A stretch of DNA of 64,000 bases, taken from assembly GCF_003182275.1 (NCBI RefSeq), contig NZ_QGTR01000001.1:596130-660129 (forward strand), written 5' to 3'. Both the position numbers and the translations under genes were made by a program. This DNA is from Hoeflea marina. Its GTDB lineage: Bacteria > Pseudomonadota > Alphaproteobacteria > Rhizobiales > Rhizobiaceae. The notes beneath the pieces are model-generated. The model saw nothing but the letters and a program-made list of their open reading frames with translations, searched no databases and was not told the DNA's origin. Shown piece after piece: positions 10,556 to 19,215 of the stretch; positions within the stretch are counted from its first letter, which is position 1; each line of letters starts with the position of its first letter.

Positions 10556-12265
10556 TCAGGCCTTGGAGGGCACCGGATCTGTCGCCATGTGATGGCTTTC
10601 ATGCACCGGCTTGACCAGCCAGTTGCAGACGAGCGCGATCACCAGCAACGCGGCCATGGCATACATGGTCGTGTTGTAGAGGCTCGAGGTCGGATCCACA
10701 GTGCCTGCCGGTGCGATTTCCATCAGCCGGGCGATGGTCACCGTCTTGGCCGCCACCAGCTGGTTGAGCTGGTCGATGCCGGCGCCGAACTTGGCCTGGA
10801 ACGCCGCCGGATCCACCTGCGCGGCGAGATCGCGGATCGAATTGCCCACCGAGGCCTCACGCAGCTTGGTGATGGCGAGCGGTCCGAGCACGCCGGCCGT
10901 GCTCCAGGCCGTCAGCAGCCGCCCGTGGATGCCGCCGACATACTTGGTGCCGAAGATGTCCGCCAGGTAGGCCGGGATGGTGGCGAAGCCGCCGCCATAC
11001 ATGGTGAAGATGATCATGGTGGCCGCGTAGAACATCACCAGCCATGTCACGGCCGGATTGACCGACACCTGGCCTGCCGCGAACGGGATCGAGACGTAGA
11101 GAATGATACCGAGCACGAAGAAGATGTGGTAGGTGTTCTTGCGCCCGATGAAGTCCGAGGTCGATGCCCAGAAGAAGCGGCCGACCATGTTGAACACCGA
11201 GATCATGAACACATAGGTTGCCGCGAAGGCCGAGTTCACGATCAGCGGCAGCGTGGTGCCGAAGATGTCGCTCATCATCGTCTTGGCGACGCCGATCACG
11301 CCGATGCCGGCGGTGACGTTGAAGCAGAGCACGATCCAGAGCAGCCAGAACTGCGGTGTCTTCAGAGCCTGGTCGATATGGACATGGTTCTGGGTGATCA
11401 TCTTGCGCTTGTCGTTGGCCGGCGGGGTCCAGCCGGCCGGCAGCCAGCCCTCGCGCGGGACGCGGTAGGAGAAGGCGGCAATGACCATGACGATGAAATA
11501 GCCGATGCCGAGGGTGAAGAAGGTCGAGGCGGCGCCCGTGTTGCCGGTTCCGACGACATAGACGCCTTCCTGCAGCTGCAGGGCCGCCGGCGCCGAGGCC
11601 AGCTGCTTGGCCGAGGCGACGACGACTTCGACCATCTGGCCGTTGACTTCCGCCAGACGCCTGCCGCCTTCGGTGACCACGTTGATCGCGCCTTCGGCGC
11701 CAAGATACTGCGGCGCCTTGTAGAACAGCGACAGCAGCGTCTCCTTGATCGGGGTGGCGATCATCGCGCCGCCGCCGAAGCCCATGATGGCAAGGCCGGT
11801 GGCCATGCCGCGCCGGTCGGGGAACCAGCGGATCAGCGTGGAGACGGGCGAGACGTAGCCCAGGCCGAGACCGCAGCCGCCGATGACGCCGTAGCCGAGA
11901 TAGACCAGCCAGAGCTGGTGCGTCATGATTCCGAGGCCGCCGATGATGAACCCGCCGCCCCAGCAGGCGGCCGCCACGAGGCCGACCATGCGCGGCCCGA
12001 CTTCCTCCAGCCATTTGCCGGCGAAGGCCGCCGCAAGGCCGAGAAAGACGATGGCCACCGAGAAGATCCAGACCACGGATGGAAGGCTCCAGTCGTCGGC
12101 CGAAGCGGCGACGACGCCAAATTCCTTGATCAGCGGCGGATTGAAGATCGACCAGGCATAGACCGAGCCGATGCAGAGATGGATGGCGATGGATGCCGGC
12201 GGAACCTTCCACCGGTTGAACCCCTCGCCCGCGACGATGTGTTCTTTCTTCAGACTGTCAAACAT
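10556..12265 (-). CDS. OFA-family MFS transporter (oxalate/formate antiporter-like)
   Basis: 569 aa from ATG at 12265, preceded by GGGAGGA at good spacing. Twelve membrane helices are apparent. The TM1 region ([24 protein letters not shown]) and the loop after TM4 ([22 protein letters not shown]) are hallmarks of the oxalate:formate antiporter family. It is longer than the ~420 aa members because of two inserts: ~60 residues between TM5 and TM6 (around [11 protein letters not shown]...TGNTG) and ~50 before TM12 ([11 protein letters not shown]...SSLYN). The substrate is probably a small mono- or dicarboxylate. It has its own sigma-54 promoter and terminator and is followed upstream on the same strand by a sensor kinase and activator that likely control it. 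Confidence 0.88.
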   Translation of the reverse strand: MFDSLKKEHIVAGEGFNRWKVPPASIAIHLCIGSVYAWSIFNPPLIKEFGVVAASADDWSLPSVVWIFSVAIVFLGLAAAFAGKWLEEVGPRMVGLVAAACWGGGFIIGGLGIMTHQLWLVYLGYGVIGGCGLGLGYVSPVSTLIRWFPDRRGMATGLAIMGFGGGAMIATPIKETLLSLFYKAPQYLGAEGAINVVTEGGRRLAEVNGQMVEVVVASAKQLASAPAALQLQEGVYVVGTGNTGAASTFFTLGIGYFIVMVIAAFSYRVPREGWLPAGWTPPANDKRKMITQNHVHIDQALKTPQFWLLWIVLCFNVTAGIGVIGVAKTMMSDIFGTTLPLIVNSAFAATYVFMISVFNMVGRFFWASTSDFIGRKNTYHIFFVLGIILYVSIPFAAGQVSVNPAVTWLVMFYAATMIIFTMYGGGFATIPAYLADIFGTKYVGGIHGRLLTAWSTAGVLGPLAITKLREASVGNSIRDLAAQVDPAAFQAKFGAGIDQLNQLVAAKTVTIARLMEIAPAGTVDPTSSLYNTTMYAMAALLVIALVCNWLVKPVHESHHMATDPVPSKA

Positions 12266-12390
12266 AGGTGTCCTCCCGTGGATGCGCCTTGCGGCGCCAT
12301 GTTCGACGCGCGCCCTGGCGGTCAACCTCCGGGTCGGCGTCGTGTTCGCGCCAGCGGCCTGCCTCCGGGCCGCTGAGCACGAATCTCCTC

Positions 12391-12405
12391 GCAAGTTCCG
12401 TGCCA
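12391..12405 (-). promoter_or_regulatory. Sigma-54 (RpoN) -24/-12 promoter for the MFS transporter
   Basis: On the minus strand the sequence reads TGGCACGGAACTTGC, an almost exact match to the RpoN consensus TGGCACG-N4-TTGC, with GG and GC separated by exactly 10 bases. The -12 GC is at 12391-12392 and the -24 GG at 12403-12404, which puts the transcript start near 12380, about 115 bases before the MFS start codon. An RpoN activator with a GAFTGA loop is encoded 3.5 kb away. Confidence 0.9.
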
Positions 12406-12476
12406 GAACGCCGCGTTCGAAAGCCCTTGGTTTGATTGGCGTAAAATGGATTGGTCGCCGCAGTCGCATCTGGCCG

Positions 12477-12512
12477 CGGGACAGAAAGTCCCGGTACCGA
12501 CAAAAAGTCCCG
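12477..12512. promoter_or_regulatory. Two phased palindromic enhancer sites (putative UAS) for the NtrC-type activator
   Basis: Site 1, CGGGACAGAAAGTCCCG (12477-12493), is a perfect 6-5-6 inverted repeat. Site 2, ACCGACAAAAAGTCCCG (12496-12512), has the same A-rich centre and right half with a weaker left half. Their centres are 19 bp apart, nearly two helical turns, and they lie about 73-108 bp upstream of the -24 element. This is the classic placement of tandem NtrC/DctD-type activator sites. Confidence 0.78.
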
Positions 12513-12542
12513 ACCGGCGGGCCGGAATTGCCGCCGGCGCGG

Positions 12543-14561
12543 TCAGCCGGCCTCGGGCAGCCAGATGCTGAACCGCGTGCCCTCGCCGATGACGCTGTGC
12601 GCGGAGATGGTTCCGCCATGCCGCGAGACCAGCATGTGGGTGATGGACAGTCCGAGACCGGTTCCCGCGCCGCGCTTGGTGGTGAAGAACGGATCGAAGA
12701 TGCGGTCGAGGATCATCGGATCGATGCCGCTGCCTGTATCGCTCACATCGATGCGGACGCCCGGGGCTGCGTCCCGCTCCTCGTCCGAGCTGGCCAGTGT
12801 CAGCTTTCCGCCCTCAGGCATCGCGTGGATGGCATTGACCATAAGGTTGACCAGCACCTGCTGCAGTTCGGTGCGATTCATGGCTGCGTGCCGGCTGGCC
12901 CTGTCGTGGCGCTCGACCGCGATCTCGTTGGTGCGCAGCATGTGCCGCACCAGCGGCAGGCAGTCGGAGATGACGTCGCCGGGCAGGCTGTCGGCGGTGG
13001 TGCCCGAATATTCCTCGGGCCGCGCGAATTGCAAAAGCCGCGTGACGATCTGGGTCATGCGCTCGGTCTGTTCGTCGATCAGCCTGAGTTCCGTATCGGC
13101 CTCGCCCGCCCTTTCCCCCATGATGGCGCGCAACACCTCCAGATTTCCCTGGATGACGGCAATCGGGTTGTTGATCTCGTGTGCCACGCCGGCGGTGATC
13201 TCGCCGATGGCCGCGAGTTTCTCCGCCATCACCAGCTGCTTGGTCATCGCCTCGAGGCGGCGGTTGGTCTCCTGCAGTTCGCGGGTGCGGATGTCGACGC
13301 GGCTGTTGAGCTCCTCGTTCCAGTCCCGCAGCTCGCGGTCGCGCGCCTGCAGCCGGTCGAGCAGGCCGTCGAGATGGGCCGCCACGCGGCTGATCTCGTC
13401 GCCGACATCGCTGATGGAGGTCCGGGCGCCGAGATTGCCCGCCTCCACCAGCGTGATGGTGTCGGCCATCTTCTCGAGCGGCTTGAAGATCGAGCGCGCC
13501 CATTGCAGGAACAGCGGCACGCTCGCAAGCGTGACCACGAAGAAGGCGGCCAGGATCGCCACCACGCTGGCGATCTTGGAGCGGGCGAACGGTGTTTCCA
13601 GAAAGCCGACATAGAGCATGCCGACGCGCTTGCCGAAGCTGTCGACGATCGGTTCATAGGCGGAGATGTACCAGTCGTTGACGACGAAGGCGCGGTCGAG
13701 CCAGACCTCGCCCTGTTCAAGAACCAGCCGCCTCACCGCGGCCGACACCCGTGTGCCGAGCGCCCGCCTGCCCTCGAACAGGCGGACATTGGTGCTGATG
13801 CGGACGTCGTCGAGGAACAGCGTCGCCGTCCCCTGGCTGCCTTCGGGCAGGCTCGCCTCGCGGTAGACAAGGTCGTTGATGGTGTCGATGAACTCGAGAT
13901 TGCGGTTGAGCAGGATGCCACCCGCCAGAATGCCGCGGCCCTCGTCGGCCAGACCGACCGAACTGGCCGAATGCACCACCATGCCCGATGTGCTCTGCGA
14001 GGCTTCGGTCGGAACGGCATTGGGCGTGGCGATCAGGTCGATCTTCGCCCGCTGCGCCAGCGCGGGCGAGAAGCTGGCCAGCAGCTCCGCCGGAAAGATG
14101 TCGATGGCGGTGCTGGTGCTGCCGCTGACGGCGTCGGCGAGAACCGGCCAGCTCATGTCGACGCGCTCGGGCGCGCCCGGCTCGGCCCGGGCGATGACGC
14201 GGCCGGTGGAATCGGCGATGTAGAGAAAATCGAGCGACAGCGCGGTGCGGGCCTCGCTGAGCAGTGTCTGGAGACTGGCTTGCGTCTGGCCTTCGCCGGC
14301 CACCGCGTCCCGGAATTCGGCGGAGCGGCCGAGCGCGGTCAGGTGTTCGCCGGTGTTTTCGAGAATGCGGCTGAGATACTGGTGCGCGATCGTCAGGTCG
14401 CCATTGACCTTGGACACCAGCACGGCGTCGAACTTGGCGTTCCAGCGCACCATGGTGACGCCGAGCAGGATCGGCAGGATCACCAGCGTCGGCAGCAGCG
14501 CGATGGCGAGCAGCCGGTAGCGGATCGACCGCGTCGGCCGGGCCTGCCTTGCATCGGGCAT
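12543..14561 (-). CDS. DctB-like sensor histidine kinase with periplasmic Cache-type domain
   Basis: 672 aa from ATG at 14561, 19 bases after the regulator's stop. TM1 is at about residues 18-38, a large periplasmic region of Cache type spans about 40-325, and TM2 is about 330-352, followed by HAMP, a coiled coil, and the HisKA domain with the phosphorylated His461 in GVAHEINNPIAVIQ. The N box (NLMVNAIHAM), G1 (DTGSGI), F box (FDPFFTTK) and G2 (GTGLGLSI) are intact. The architecture matches kinases that sense C2-C4 carboxylates outside the cell. It is co-transcribed after the sigma-54 activator and sits next to a carboxylate-type MFS gene with an RpoN promoter. Confidence 0.9.
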   Translation of the reverse strand: MPDARQARPTRSIRYRLLAIALLPTLVILPILLGVTMVRWNAKFDAVLVSKVNGDLTIAHQYLSRILENTGEHLTALGRSAEFRDAVAGEGQTQASLQTLLSEARTALSLDFLYIADSTGRVIARAEPGAPERVDMSWPVLADAVSGSTSTAIDIFPAELLASFSPALAQRAKIDLIATPNAVPTEASQSTSGMVVHSASSVGLADEGRGILAGGILLNRNLEFIDTINDLVYREASLPEGSQGTATLFLDDVRISTNVRLFEGRRALGTRVSAAVRRLVLEQGEVWLDRAFVVNDWYISAYEPIVDSFGKRVGMLYVGFLETPFARSKIASVVAILAAFFVVTLASVPLFLQWARSIFKPLEKMADTITLVEAGNLGARTSISDVGDEISRVAAHLDGLLDRLQARDRELRDWNEELNSRVDIRTRELQETNRRLEAMTKQLVMAEKLAAIGEITAGVAHEINNPIAVIQGNLEVLRAIMGERAGEADTELRLIDEQTERMTQIVTRLLQFARPEEYSGTTADSLPGDVISDCLPLVRHMLRTNEIAVERHDRASRHAAMNRTELQQVLVNLMVNAIHAMPEGGKLTLASSDEERDAAPGVRIDVSDTGSGIDPMILDRIFDPFFTTKRGAGTGLGLSITHMLVSRHGGTISAHSVIGEGTRFSIWLPEAG

Positions 14562-14580
14562 CACCGCGGCTCGATCCGCA

Positions 14581-15969
14581 TCACGAACCCCAGGCGGCAA
14601 GCTTGCGTTCGATGGTCTTGCGCGACACGCCGAGCACCCGGGCTGCCTCCGACCGGTTGCCGCCGACGGCCTCGAGCACATCGAGAATGTGGCGCCGTTC
14701 GATGTCCTCAAGCGTCTCGCCGTGGGTTAGCTTCGGGGCCGGCTGGTCGGAAAGGGTCTTTGGAAACTGGCCCAGAATCAGCGAGCGCTCGACCAGGTTG
14801 CGCAGTTCGCGCACATTGCCGGGCCAGGAATAGGCGAGGAATTCCCGCCGCACCGCATCGGTCAGCGGCACCGGGGGCATGCCGATCTGCGATGACAGCT
14901 TGGAGATGAACAGCTCCGCCAGTTCGATGACATCCTCGCCGCGATCCCTCAGCGGCGGCATGTCGATGCGCATGACATTGATGCGGTAGAACAGGTCGGG
15001 CCGGAATCTGCCTTCGGCCATGCGCTGTTCGAGGTCCGCATTGGTGGCGAAGATGAAGCGCAGGTCGACCGATGCCTCGCGCTCGGAGCCGACCGGCCGC
15101 ACCTTGCGCTCTTCCAGCGCGCGCAGCAGCTTGCTCTGGGTCGCCATCGGCAATTCGCCGATCTCGTCGAGGAACAGCGTCCCGCCCTGGGCATGCATGA
15201 ACAGGCCGTCACGCGCGCCCTGCGCGCCGGTGAAGGCGCCCTTGACGTGGCCGAACAGCTCCGCCTCGATCATCTCCTGCGGGATTGCGGCGCAGTTGAC
15301 CGGCACGAAGGACTTGCCGGCCCGGTCCGAGAGGGTGTGGATGGACCGCGCGGTGACCTCCTTGCCGGTGCCGGATTCGCCGCAGATGAGCACGGACGTC
15401 GGCAGCGGCGCCACCCGGGCGATCATCTCGCGCAATTGAACGATGATGGCCGAATGCCCGATCATCCGGTCGCGCAGCAGAATGTGCTCGGAGGCGGCCA
15501 TCAGTTCGTGGCGCAGCACGTAGTTTTCGCGCTGCAGCTTCCGGCGGTCGAGGCAGCGGGCGATGGCGTTGAGAATCTGGTTGGAACGAAACGGCTTGAG
15601 CACGAAATCCACGGCACCCGCGCGCAGCGCCTGGATGGCGGTCTCGAGATCTGCATAGGCGGTCATCAGGATCGCGTCGGAAAAGAAGCCGATGGCGCGC
15701 TGCTCGGCAAGCCAGTCGACACCGTTCTTCCCCGGCATGACGTTGTCGAGGATCACCACGTCGTAATGGCGGGCATCGAGCATGGCGGACGCCGCCTTGA
15801 CGTCGGCGGCCTCGTCGATCGACTTGACCCGCGGGCCGATGGTGCGCATCAGGAAGTTGCGTATGCCCGGCTCGTCGTCGACGATCAGGATCGACGCGCG
15901 CGAAAGCAGTGGGCCGAATTCCGCATCATCGCTCTCGGCTGTCGCCAGCCTTGCCGTGTTCTGCGTCAT
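14581..15969 (-). CDS. Sigma-54-dependent NtrC/DctD-family response regulator
   Basis: 462 aa from ATG at 15969, chosen for GGAGG five bases upstream. The receiver domain spans about 25-140 with phosphoacceptor Asp75 in VILDNVMPG and the conserved DD at 31-32. The AAA+ domain has Walker A GESGTGKE (about 197-204), the sigma-54 contact loop GAFTGA at 244-249, and Walker B LFLDEIG. The C-terminal Fis-type HTH (GNRSEAARVLGVSRKTIERKL) should bind DNA. It is the first gene of a two-gene operon with the kinase. The promoter and twin palindromes in front of the MFS gene are its most likely target. Confidence 0.93.
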   Translation of the reverse strand: MTQNTARLATAESDDAEFGPLLSRASILIVDDEPGIRNFLMRTIGPRVKSIDEAADVKAASAMLDARHYDVVILDNVMPGKNGVDWLAEQRAIGFFSDAILMTAYADLETAIQALRAGAVDFVLKPFRSNQILNAIARCLDRRKLQRENYVLRHELMAASEHILLRDRMIGHSAIIVQLREMIARVAPLPTSVLICGESGTGKEVTARSIHTLSDRAGKSFVPVNCAAIPQEMIEAELFGHVKGAFTGAQGARDGLFMHAQGGTLFLDEIGELPMATQSKLLRALEERKVRPVGSEREASVDLRFIFATNADLEQRMAEGRFRPDLFYRINVMRIDMPPLRDRGEDVIELAELFISKLSSQIGMPPVPLTDAVRREFLAYSWPGNVRELRNLVERSLILGQFPKTLSDQPAPKLTHGETLEDIERRHILDVLEAVGGNRSEAARVLGVSRKTIERKLAAWGS

Positions 15970-16185
15970 GCATCCTCCGTCGGGGTCTCCCGGCAGACCT
16001 CTGGTCCACATCCCCGCGCCGCCGACCTTGCCCGCTTAAGCGCCAACAGGCAACCGCCGCGATTCAACAATGGATGGTCCCACCCTCACGCGCGCCCTCC
16101 GCAGGACGAGTCCCGCGATCCGGAGGGTCCGGCTGCGCAGCCGGCCGGAAAGGGCCGATCCGTCTGGCGGCCTCGGGCCGCGCCC

Positions 16186-17094
16186 CTACGGAGCTGTCTC
16201 CACCGACGTTGCCGGTCTGCCGGCCGTTGCATCCTGGCGCCGCCGCCGTTGCTCGCGGATGATCGTGAACAGCCCGGTGGCGATGATGATGCCGGCGCCT
16301 GTCAGGGTGTAGATGTCCGGAAACTCGGCAAACACCAGCATGCCCACGATCATGGAGAACACCAGCCGCGAATAGCGGAACGGCGTTACCACCGAGATGT
16401 CTCCGATCCGGCTGGCCTCGGTCAGCGCCCAATAGGCAAGCACGCCGACCGACAGCGCGCCGGTCAGGTAGCCCGCCTCGCGGACCGTCGGAAGCACCGC
16501 GCCGCCGGTTACGGCCAGCAGCACGACGCCGGACACGCCGACGGAGAAGAAGCCCCAGGCCGAGAGTTGCAGCGACGAGATGCTCCGGGGCACCTTGCGG
16601 CTGGCCAGATCGCGGATCGCCAGCCCCACCACGCCCAGGACGGCCCAGAGCACTTCCGGCTCGAAGCCCTCCAGGCCGGGGCGAATGACGAGCAGCACGC
16701 CGCCAAAACCGATCAGGATGGCGGTCCAGCGGCGCCAGCCGACCGCCTCCCCGAGAACCAGCGCTGCGCCCATGGTCACCAGCAGCGGCGTTGCCTGCAG
16801 GATGGTGGTGGCGGTGGCGAGCGGAATCAGCGTCAGTGCCGTCACAAAGCAGAGGCCGCCGAGCATCTCGGTGAGGTTTCTCACCACCACCGCCGGGTGA
16901 AAGAACCCTCCGGACACCACGCTCATGCCGTTCGCCCGCGCATAGGCCGCGAACATCAGCGCGCCGACAAGTCCCAGCACCGCCAGGATCTGGCCCACCG
17001 GCAGGCCTGAGGCGGCCAGCTTGATGAACATGTCCTCGGCGGCAAAGCCTGCCATCGCCAGAACCATCAGCAGGATGCCGCGCATATTGTCCAT
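16186..17094 (-). CDS. DMT superfamily transporter (EamA domain pair)
   Basis: 302 aa with ten membrane helices arranged as two EamA repeats (about 5-140 and 150-280), the layout of drug/metabolite exporters such as RhaT/YdcZ-like permeases. The second repeat contains ALTEASRIGDISVVTPFRYSRLVF, a typical segment. It ends in a charged, disordered tail (REQRRRRQDATAG). Substrate unknown; most relatives export amino acids or nucleosides. The start and about 90 bases upstream are duplicated as a decayed copy near 18.66-18.87 kb. It is transcribed divergently from the L,D-transpeptidase gene. Confidence 0.85.
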   Translation of the reverse strand: MDNMRGILLMVLAMAGFAAEDMFIKLAASGLPVGQILAVLGLVGALMFAAYARANGMSVVSGGFFHPAVVVRNLTEMLGGLCFVTALTLIPLATATTILQATPLLVTMGAALVLGEAVGWRRWTAILIGFGGVLLVIRPGLEGFEPEVLWAVLGVVGLAIRDLASRKVPRSISSLQLSAWGFFSVGVSGVVLLAVTGGAVLPTVREAGYLTGALSVGVLAYWALTEASRIGDISVVTPFRYSRLVFSMIVGMLVFAEFPDIYTLTGAGIIIATGLFTIIREQRRRRQDATAGRPATSVETAP

Positions 17095-17547
17095 GAGGTC
17101 GATCCGATCGTCGGCTGCCTTAAGCGGCCGGAAATGGACGCACGGCGTCCCTACCCCGTTTGCCCGGCCCGGGAAACCCTTTCATGACAGCGAAGCCGGA
17201 ATGATCCGGCGCGGCGCGGCCTCCCGGTCGCCCATCCCCGCGCCAAGCATCCCGACATGCATCCCGACATGATCAGCGGCCATTCACGGTCCGCGACCGG
17301 ACCGCACCTGATCTGCGCGCCGCGGGCTTCTCGAAAGACGACCGCGGATCGTGGACAAGTAACGCTTTTGAAGCCAAAAGGGTGCGATGATTCGCGTGTT
17401 GACCAGGACCGCAGCATGGCGGCCGGCGCCTTCGGCACTGGCGCGCTCCCGCGTCGGGTCGATCACGATGCTGTCGATCGGCAAGGCCGCGTGACCGGCG
17501 GGCCATGCCGATCGCAATCTCAAGCCATTGGCAAGAAGCGGAAAACG
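17095..17547. other. 453-base divergent intergenic region
   Basis: This gap separates the DMT start from the L,D-transpeptidase start. It holds a tandem 12-bp repeat, CATCCCGACATG twice (17248-17271), and a small inverted repeat CTTTTG-AAGC-CAAAAG near 17363-17378. A reading frame in phase with the transpeptidase continues through it but encodes no recognisable domain, and the lipoprotein signal argues for the later start. No RNA gene recognised. Confidence 0.5.
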
Positions 17548-18615
17548 ATGCTGCCTATCTTCGCAGGAAAACACCACGGGAGCCGGGGCTTCCGATCCAG
17601 AGTGATCGGCATTCTGATGGCAGGCCTTGTTGTGTCCGGATGTGTGACGAGCACGCTGGAGCTCAATGACCGCGGCAATGCTCCGATCCCGCAGAAGACG
17701 ATCGTCAAGATGCGGGAACTGGGCATGAAGCCCGCGGACCCGGTGCTAGTCCGGATTTTCAAGCGGGAAAGCGAACTGGAAATATGGAAACGGAATTCAT
17801 CCGGCAGATACGCCCTGATGAAGACCTATCCGATGTGCCGATGGTCCGGCGGATTGGGGCCCAAGCGGTTCGAAGGTGACCGGCAGGCCCCCGAGGGGTT
17901 CTACACGGTCAATTCCGGACAGCTGAACCCGAACTCCCAATACCATCTCTCCTTCGATCTGGGCTATCCGAACAGGCTGGAGCGGGCAAAGGGGTACAGC
18001 GGCTCCGCCCTGATGGTTCATGGCGCCTGTTCCTCGTCGGGCTGCTTCGCGATCTCCGATGAACATGTCGCCGAGGTCTACGCCGTTCTCAGGGATGCAT
18101 TGCGGAGTGGCCAACCATCGGTCCAGGTTCAATCCTATCCGTTTCGGATGACGCCGCAAAATCTTGCCGCGCACAGCGACAATCCCAATTTCAGCTTCTG
18201 GATGGATCTCAAGGCAGGCTATGACCGCTTCGAAGTGCTGCGTCGACCGCCGGACTTTCAGTTCTGTGAAGGACGCTACCGGTTCGGAGAGCCGGTCAGC
18301 GGAGCGGCGCCTGCCGACCCGCTTGCGGAATGCCCGGCATTTGCACCGGAGGTCCAGCAAGTGGCCGACAAGTCGACCGGGGACCTTGAGAAGATGAAAA
18401 GCCTGCTCAACGATGTCCAGAGCCCGGGCCTTGCCTATTCGGATGGCGGCATGAACCCGGTTTTCCGCAGGATTCTGGCCAGTAAGGGCCCGGAGCATCT
18501 GTCGAAAATCACGTCATCCACATCGGTCCCGGTCAGCCGGCCGCAAGCTGCCCTCGCCGACCCCTACGTCGCGGGCCGGGGGCCTTCGGGAACGGGCGCG
18601 GCAAAGCAACAATGA
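17548..18615 (+). CDS. YafK-type L,D-transpeptidase lipoprotein (YkuD domain)
   Basis: 355 aa from ATG at 17548. A Type II signal peptide (RSRVIGILMAGLVVSG-C) places the lipobox cysteine near residue 34, which sets the start. The YkuD catalytic domain spans about 60-230 with the active-site motif HGACSSSGCFAI, the His and Cys being the catalytic pair, and the upstream WSGGLGPKRFEGDRQAPEGFYTV typical of the YafK/COG3034 branch. YafK (DpaA) in E. coli releases Braun lipoprotein from peptidoglycan, so the role may be cleavage rather than cross-linking. The C-terminal ~100 residues are low-complexity and not recognised. The gene is flanked by the real and relic copies of the DMT 5' end. Confidence 0.85.
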   Translation: MLPIFAGKHHGSRGFRSRVIGILMAGLVVSGCVTSTLELNDRGNAPIPQKTIVKMRELGMKPADPVLVRIFKRESELEIWKRNSSGRYALMKTYPMCRWSGGLGPKRFEGDRQAPEGFYTVNSGQLNPNSQYHLSFDLGYPNRLERAKGYSGSALMVHGACSSSGCFAISDEHVAEVYAVLRDALRSGQPSVQVQSYPFRMTPQNLAAHSDNPNFSFWMDLKAGYDRFEVLRRPPDFQFCEGRYRFGEPVSGAAPADPLAECPAFAPEVQQVADKSTGDLEKMKSLLNDVQSPGLAYSDGGMNPVFRRILASKGPEHLSKITSSTSVPVSRPQAALADPYVAGRGPSGTGAAKQQ

Positions 18616-18660
18616 TCGCCGGCATCACTGACTGACGAAGCAGATGGGTCGCCGGCCCGG

Positions 18661-18870
18661 CTGCCCACCCGCCGTGCCGGAGGCGGCCAGGTCAAAGAAC
18701 CTGTCCTCGGCATGAGCATGTCCTCGGCGGCAAAGCCAGCCATTGCCAGAACCATCGGCAGGATGCCGCGCACCACGAAGGCTGATCCGATCCGCTGGTG
18801 TTGGAAATGCGGCGCGCAACGGACGCGTGGCGTCCCTGCCCAATTTGCCTGACCTGGGAACCTTTTCATG
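18661..18870 (-). pseudogene. Relic of the 5' end and leader of a second DMT transporter gene
   Basis: This stretch is clearly homologous to about 16990-17190, the start and leader of the intact DMT gene, in the same orientation. Conserved pieces include the codons for ILxMVLAMAGFAAEDM and, in another frame, DLAASGxxxGQ. A short internal duplication containing CTGTCCTCGGC breaks the frame near 18701-18730, and the ATG codons are lost (one is now GTG). Homology continues through the former leader to about 18870. Only the first ~35 codons survive; the rest of the gene is absent. It ends next to a block of repeats before lrgA. Confidence 0.78.
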
Positions 18871-18924
18871 GCTGGGGATTGGGGAATATGCTGGCGGTTT
18901 GATATCCGGGGCGGATCCCGGCCG

Positions 18925-19110
18925 TCGCCCCCTCCGCCGGCTGCGCCGGCACCTCCCCGGTTCGGGGGAGGAAACCGCAAATCGGCCCCAGCTCGGGGGA
19001 GGAACGTCCCGGCGCCGGGATCACCGGCGGGTTTTCGCTCCCCGTCCGGGGTGTCCGCAGGACGGGCGAGACCCGTGGCTCGCCCCGTGGGGCGCAGCGC
19101 CGGGTGGGGT
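18925..19110. repeat. Block of palindromic intergenic repeats (CTCCCCC / GCCGGC type)
   Basis: Several perfect hairpins lie side by side: GCCGGC-TGC-GCCGGC at 18936-18950, CCTCCCC pairing with GGGGAGG at about 18952-18971, and CCCGTCC with GGACGGG at about 19041-19067. The first two have the same order and layout as the elements at 36511-36643 and inside pdhC (pyrimidine-rich hairpin, then a variable GCC-type hairpin, then a CCCTC end), so they belong to one family. Together with the DMT relic they fill the 600-base gap between the transpeptidase and lrgA; I see no gene there. Confidence 0.65.
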
Positions 19111-19215
19111 GCATTTGGTTATAGGGAAATGAACAGGGCGATCTGCCGCCATCTCGCCATCGCGGCAGAAACCGCCGATAGTGCGCCCTGCCCGCAACTT
19201 GCAGAAGGCCCACTC

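Larger units (their letters stand above)
12266..12542. other. Regulatory intergenic region in front of the MFS gene
   Basis: 277 bases separate the MFS start from the end of the kinase gene. They hold a ~115-base untranslated leader, a sigma-54 promoter (12391-12405) and two palindromes (12477-12512). I see no small gene here. Confidence 0.7.

Noticed and set aside
12266-12619. N-terminal extension of the MFS transporter
   Set aside because: It would cross the sigma-54 promoter and palindromes; the ATG at 12265 has an excellent ribosome site.
12171-14909. Open frame of about 912 codons antisense to the sensor kinase and crossing the sigma-54 region
   Set aside because: Composition typical of a shadow frame; it would also run through the promoter and palindromes.
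17257-17547. N-terminal extension of the L,D-transpeptidase from an upstream ATG
   Set aside because: It would bury the lipoprotein signal peptide in the middle of the protein and has no conserved content.
18868-19215. N-terminal extension of LrgA from an upstream in-frame ATG
   Set aside because: It translates the repeat block; the ATG at 19216 has a ribosome site and begins the conserved family sequence.
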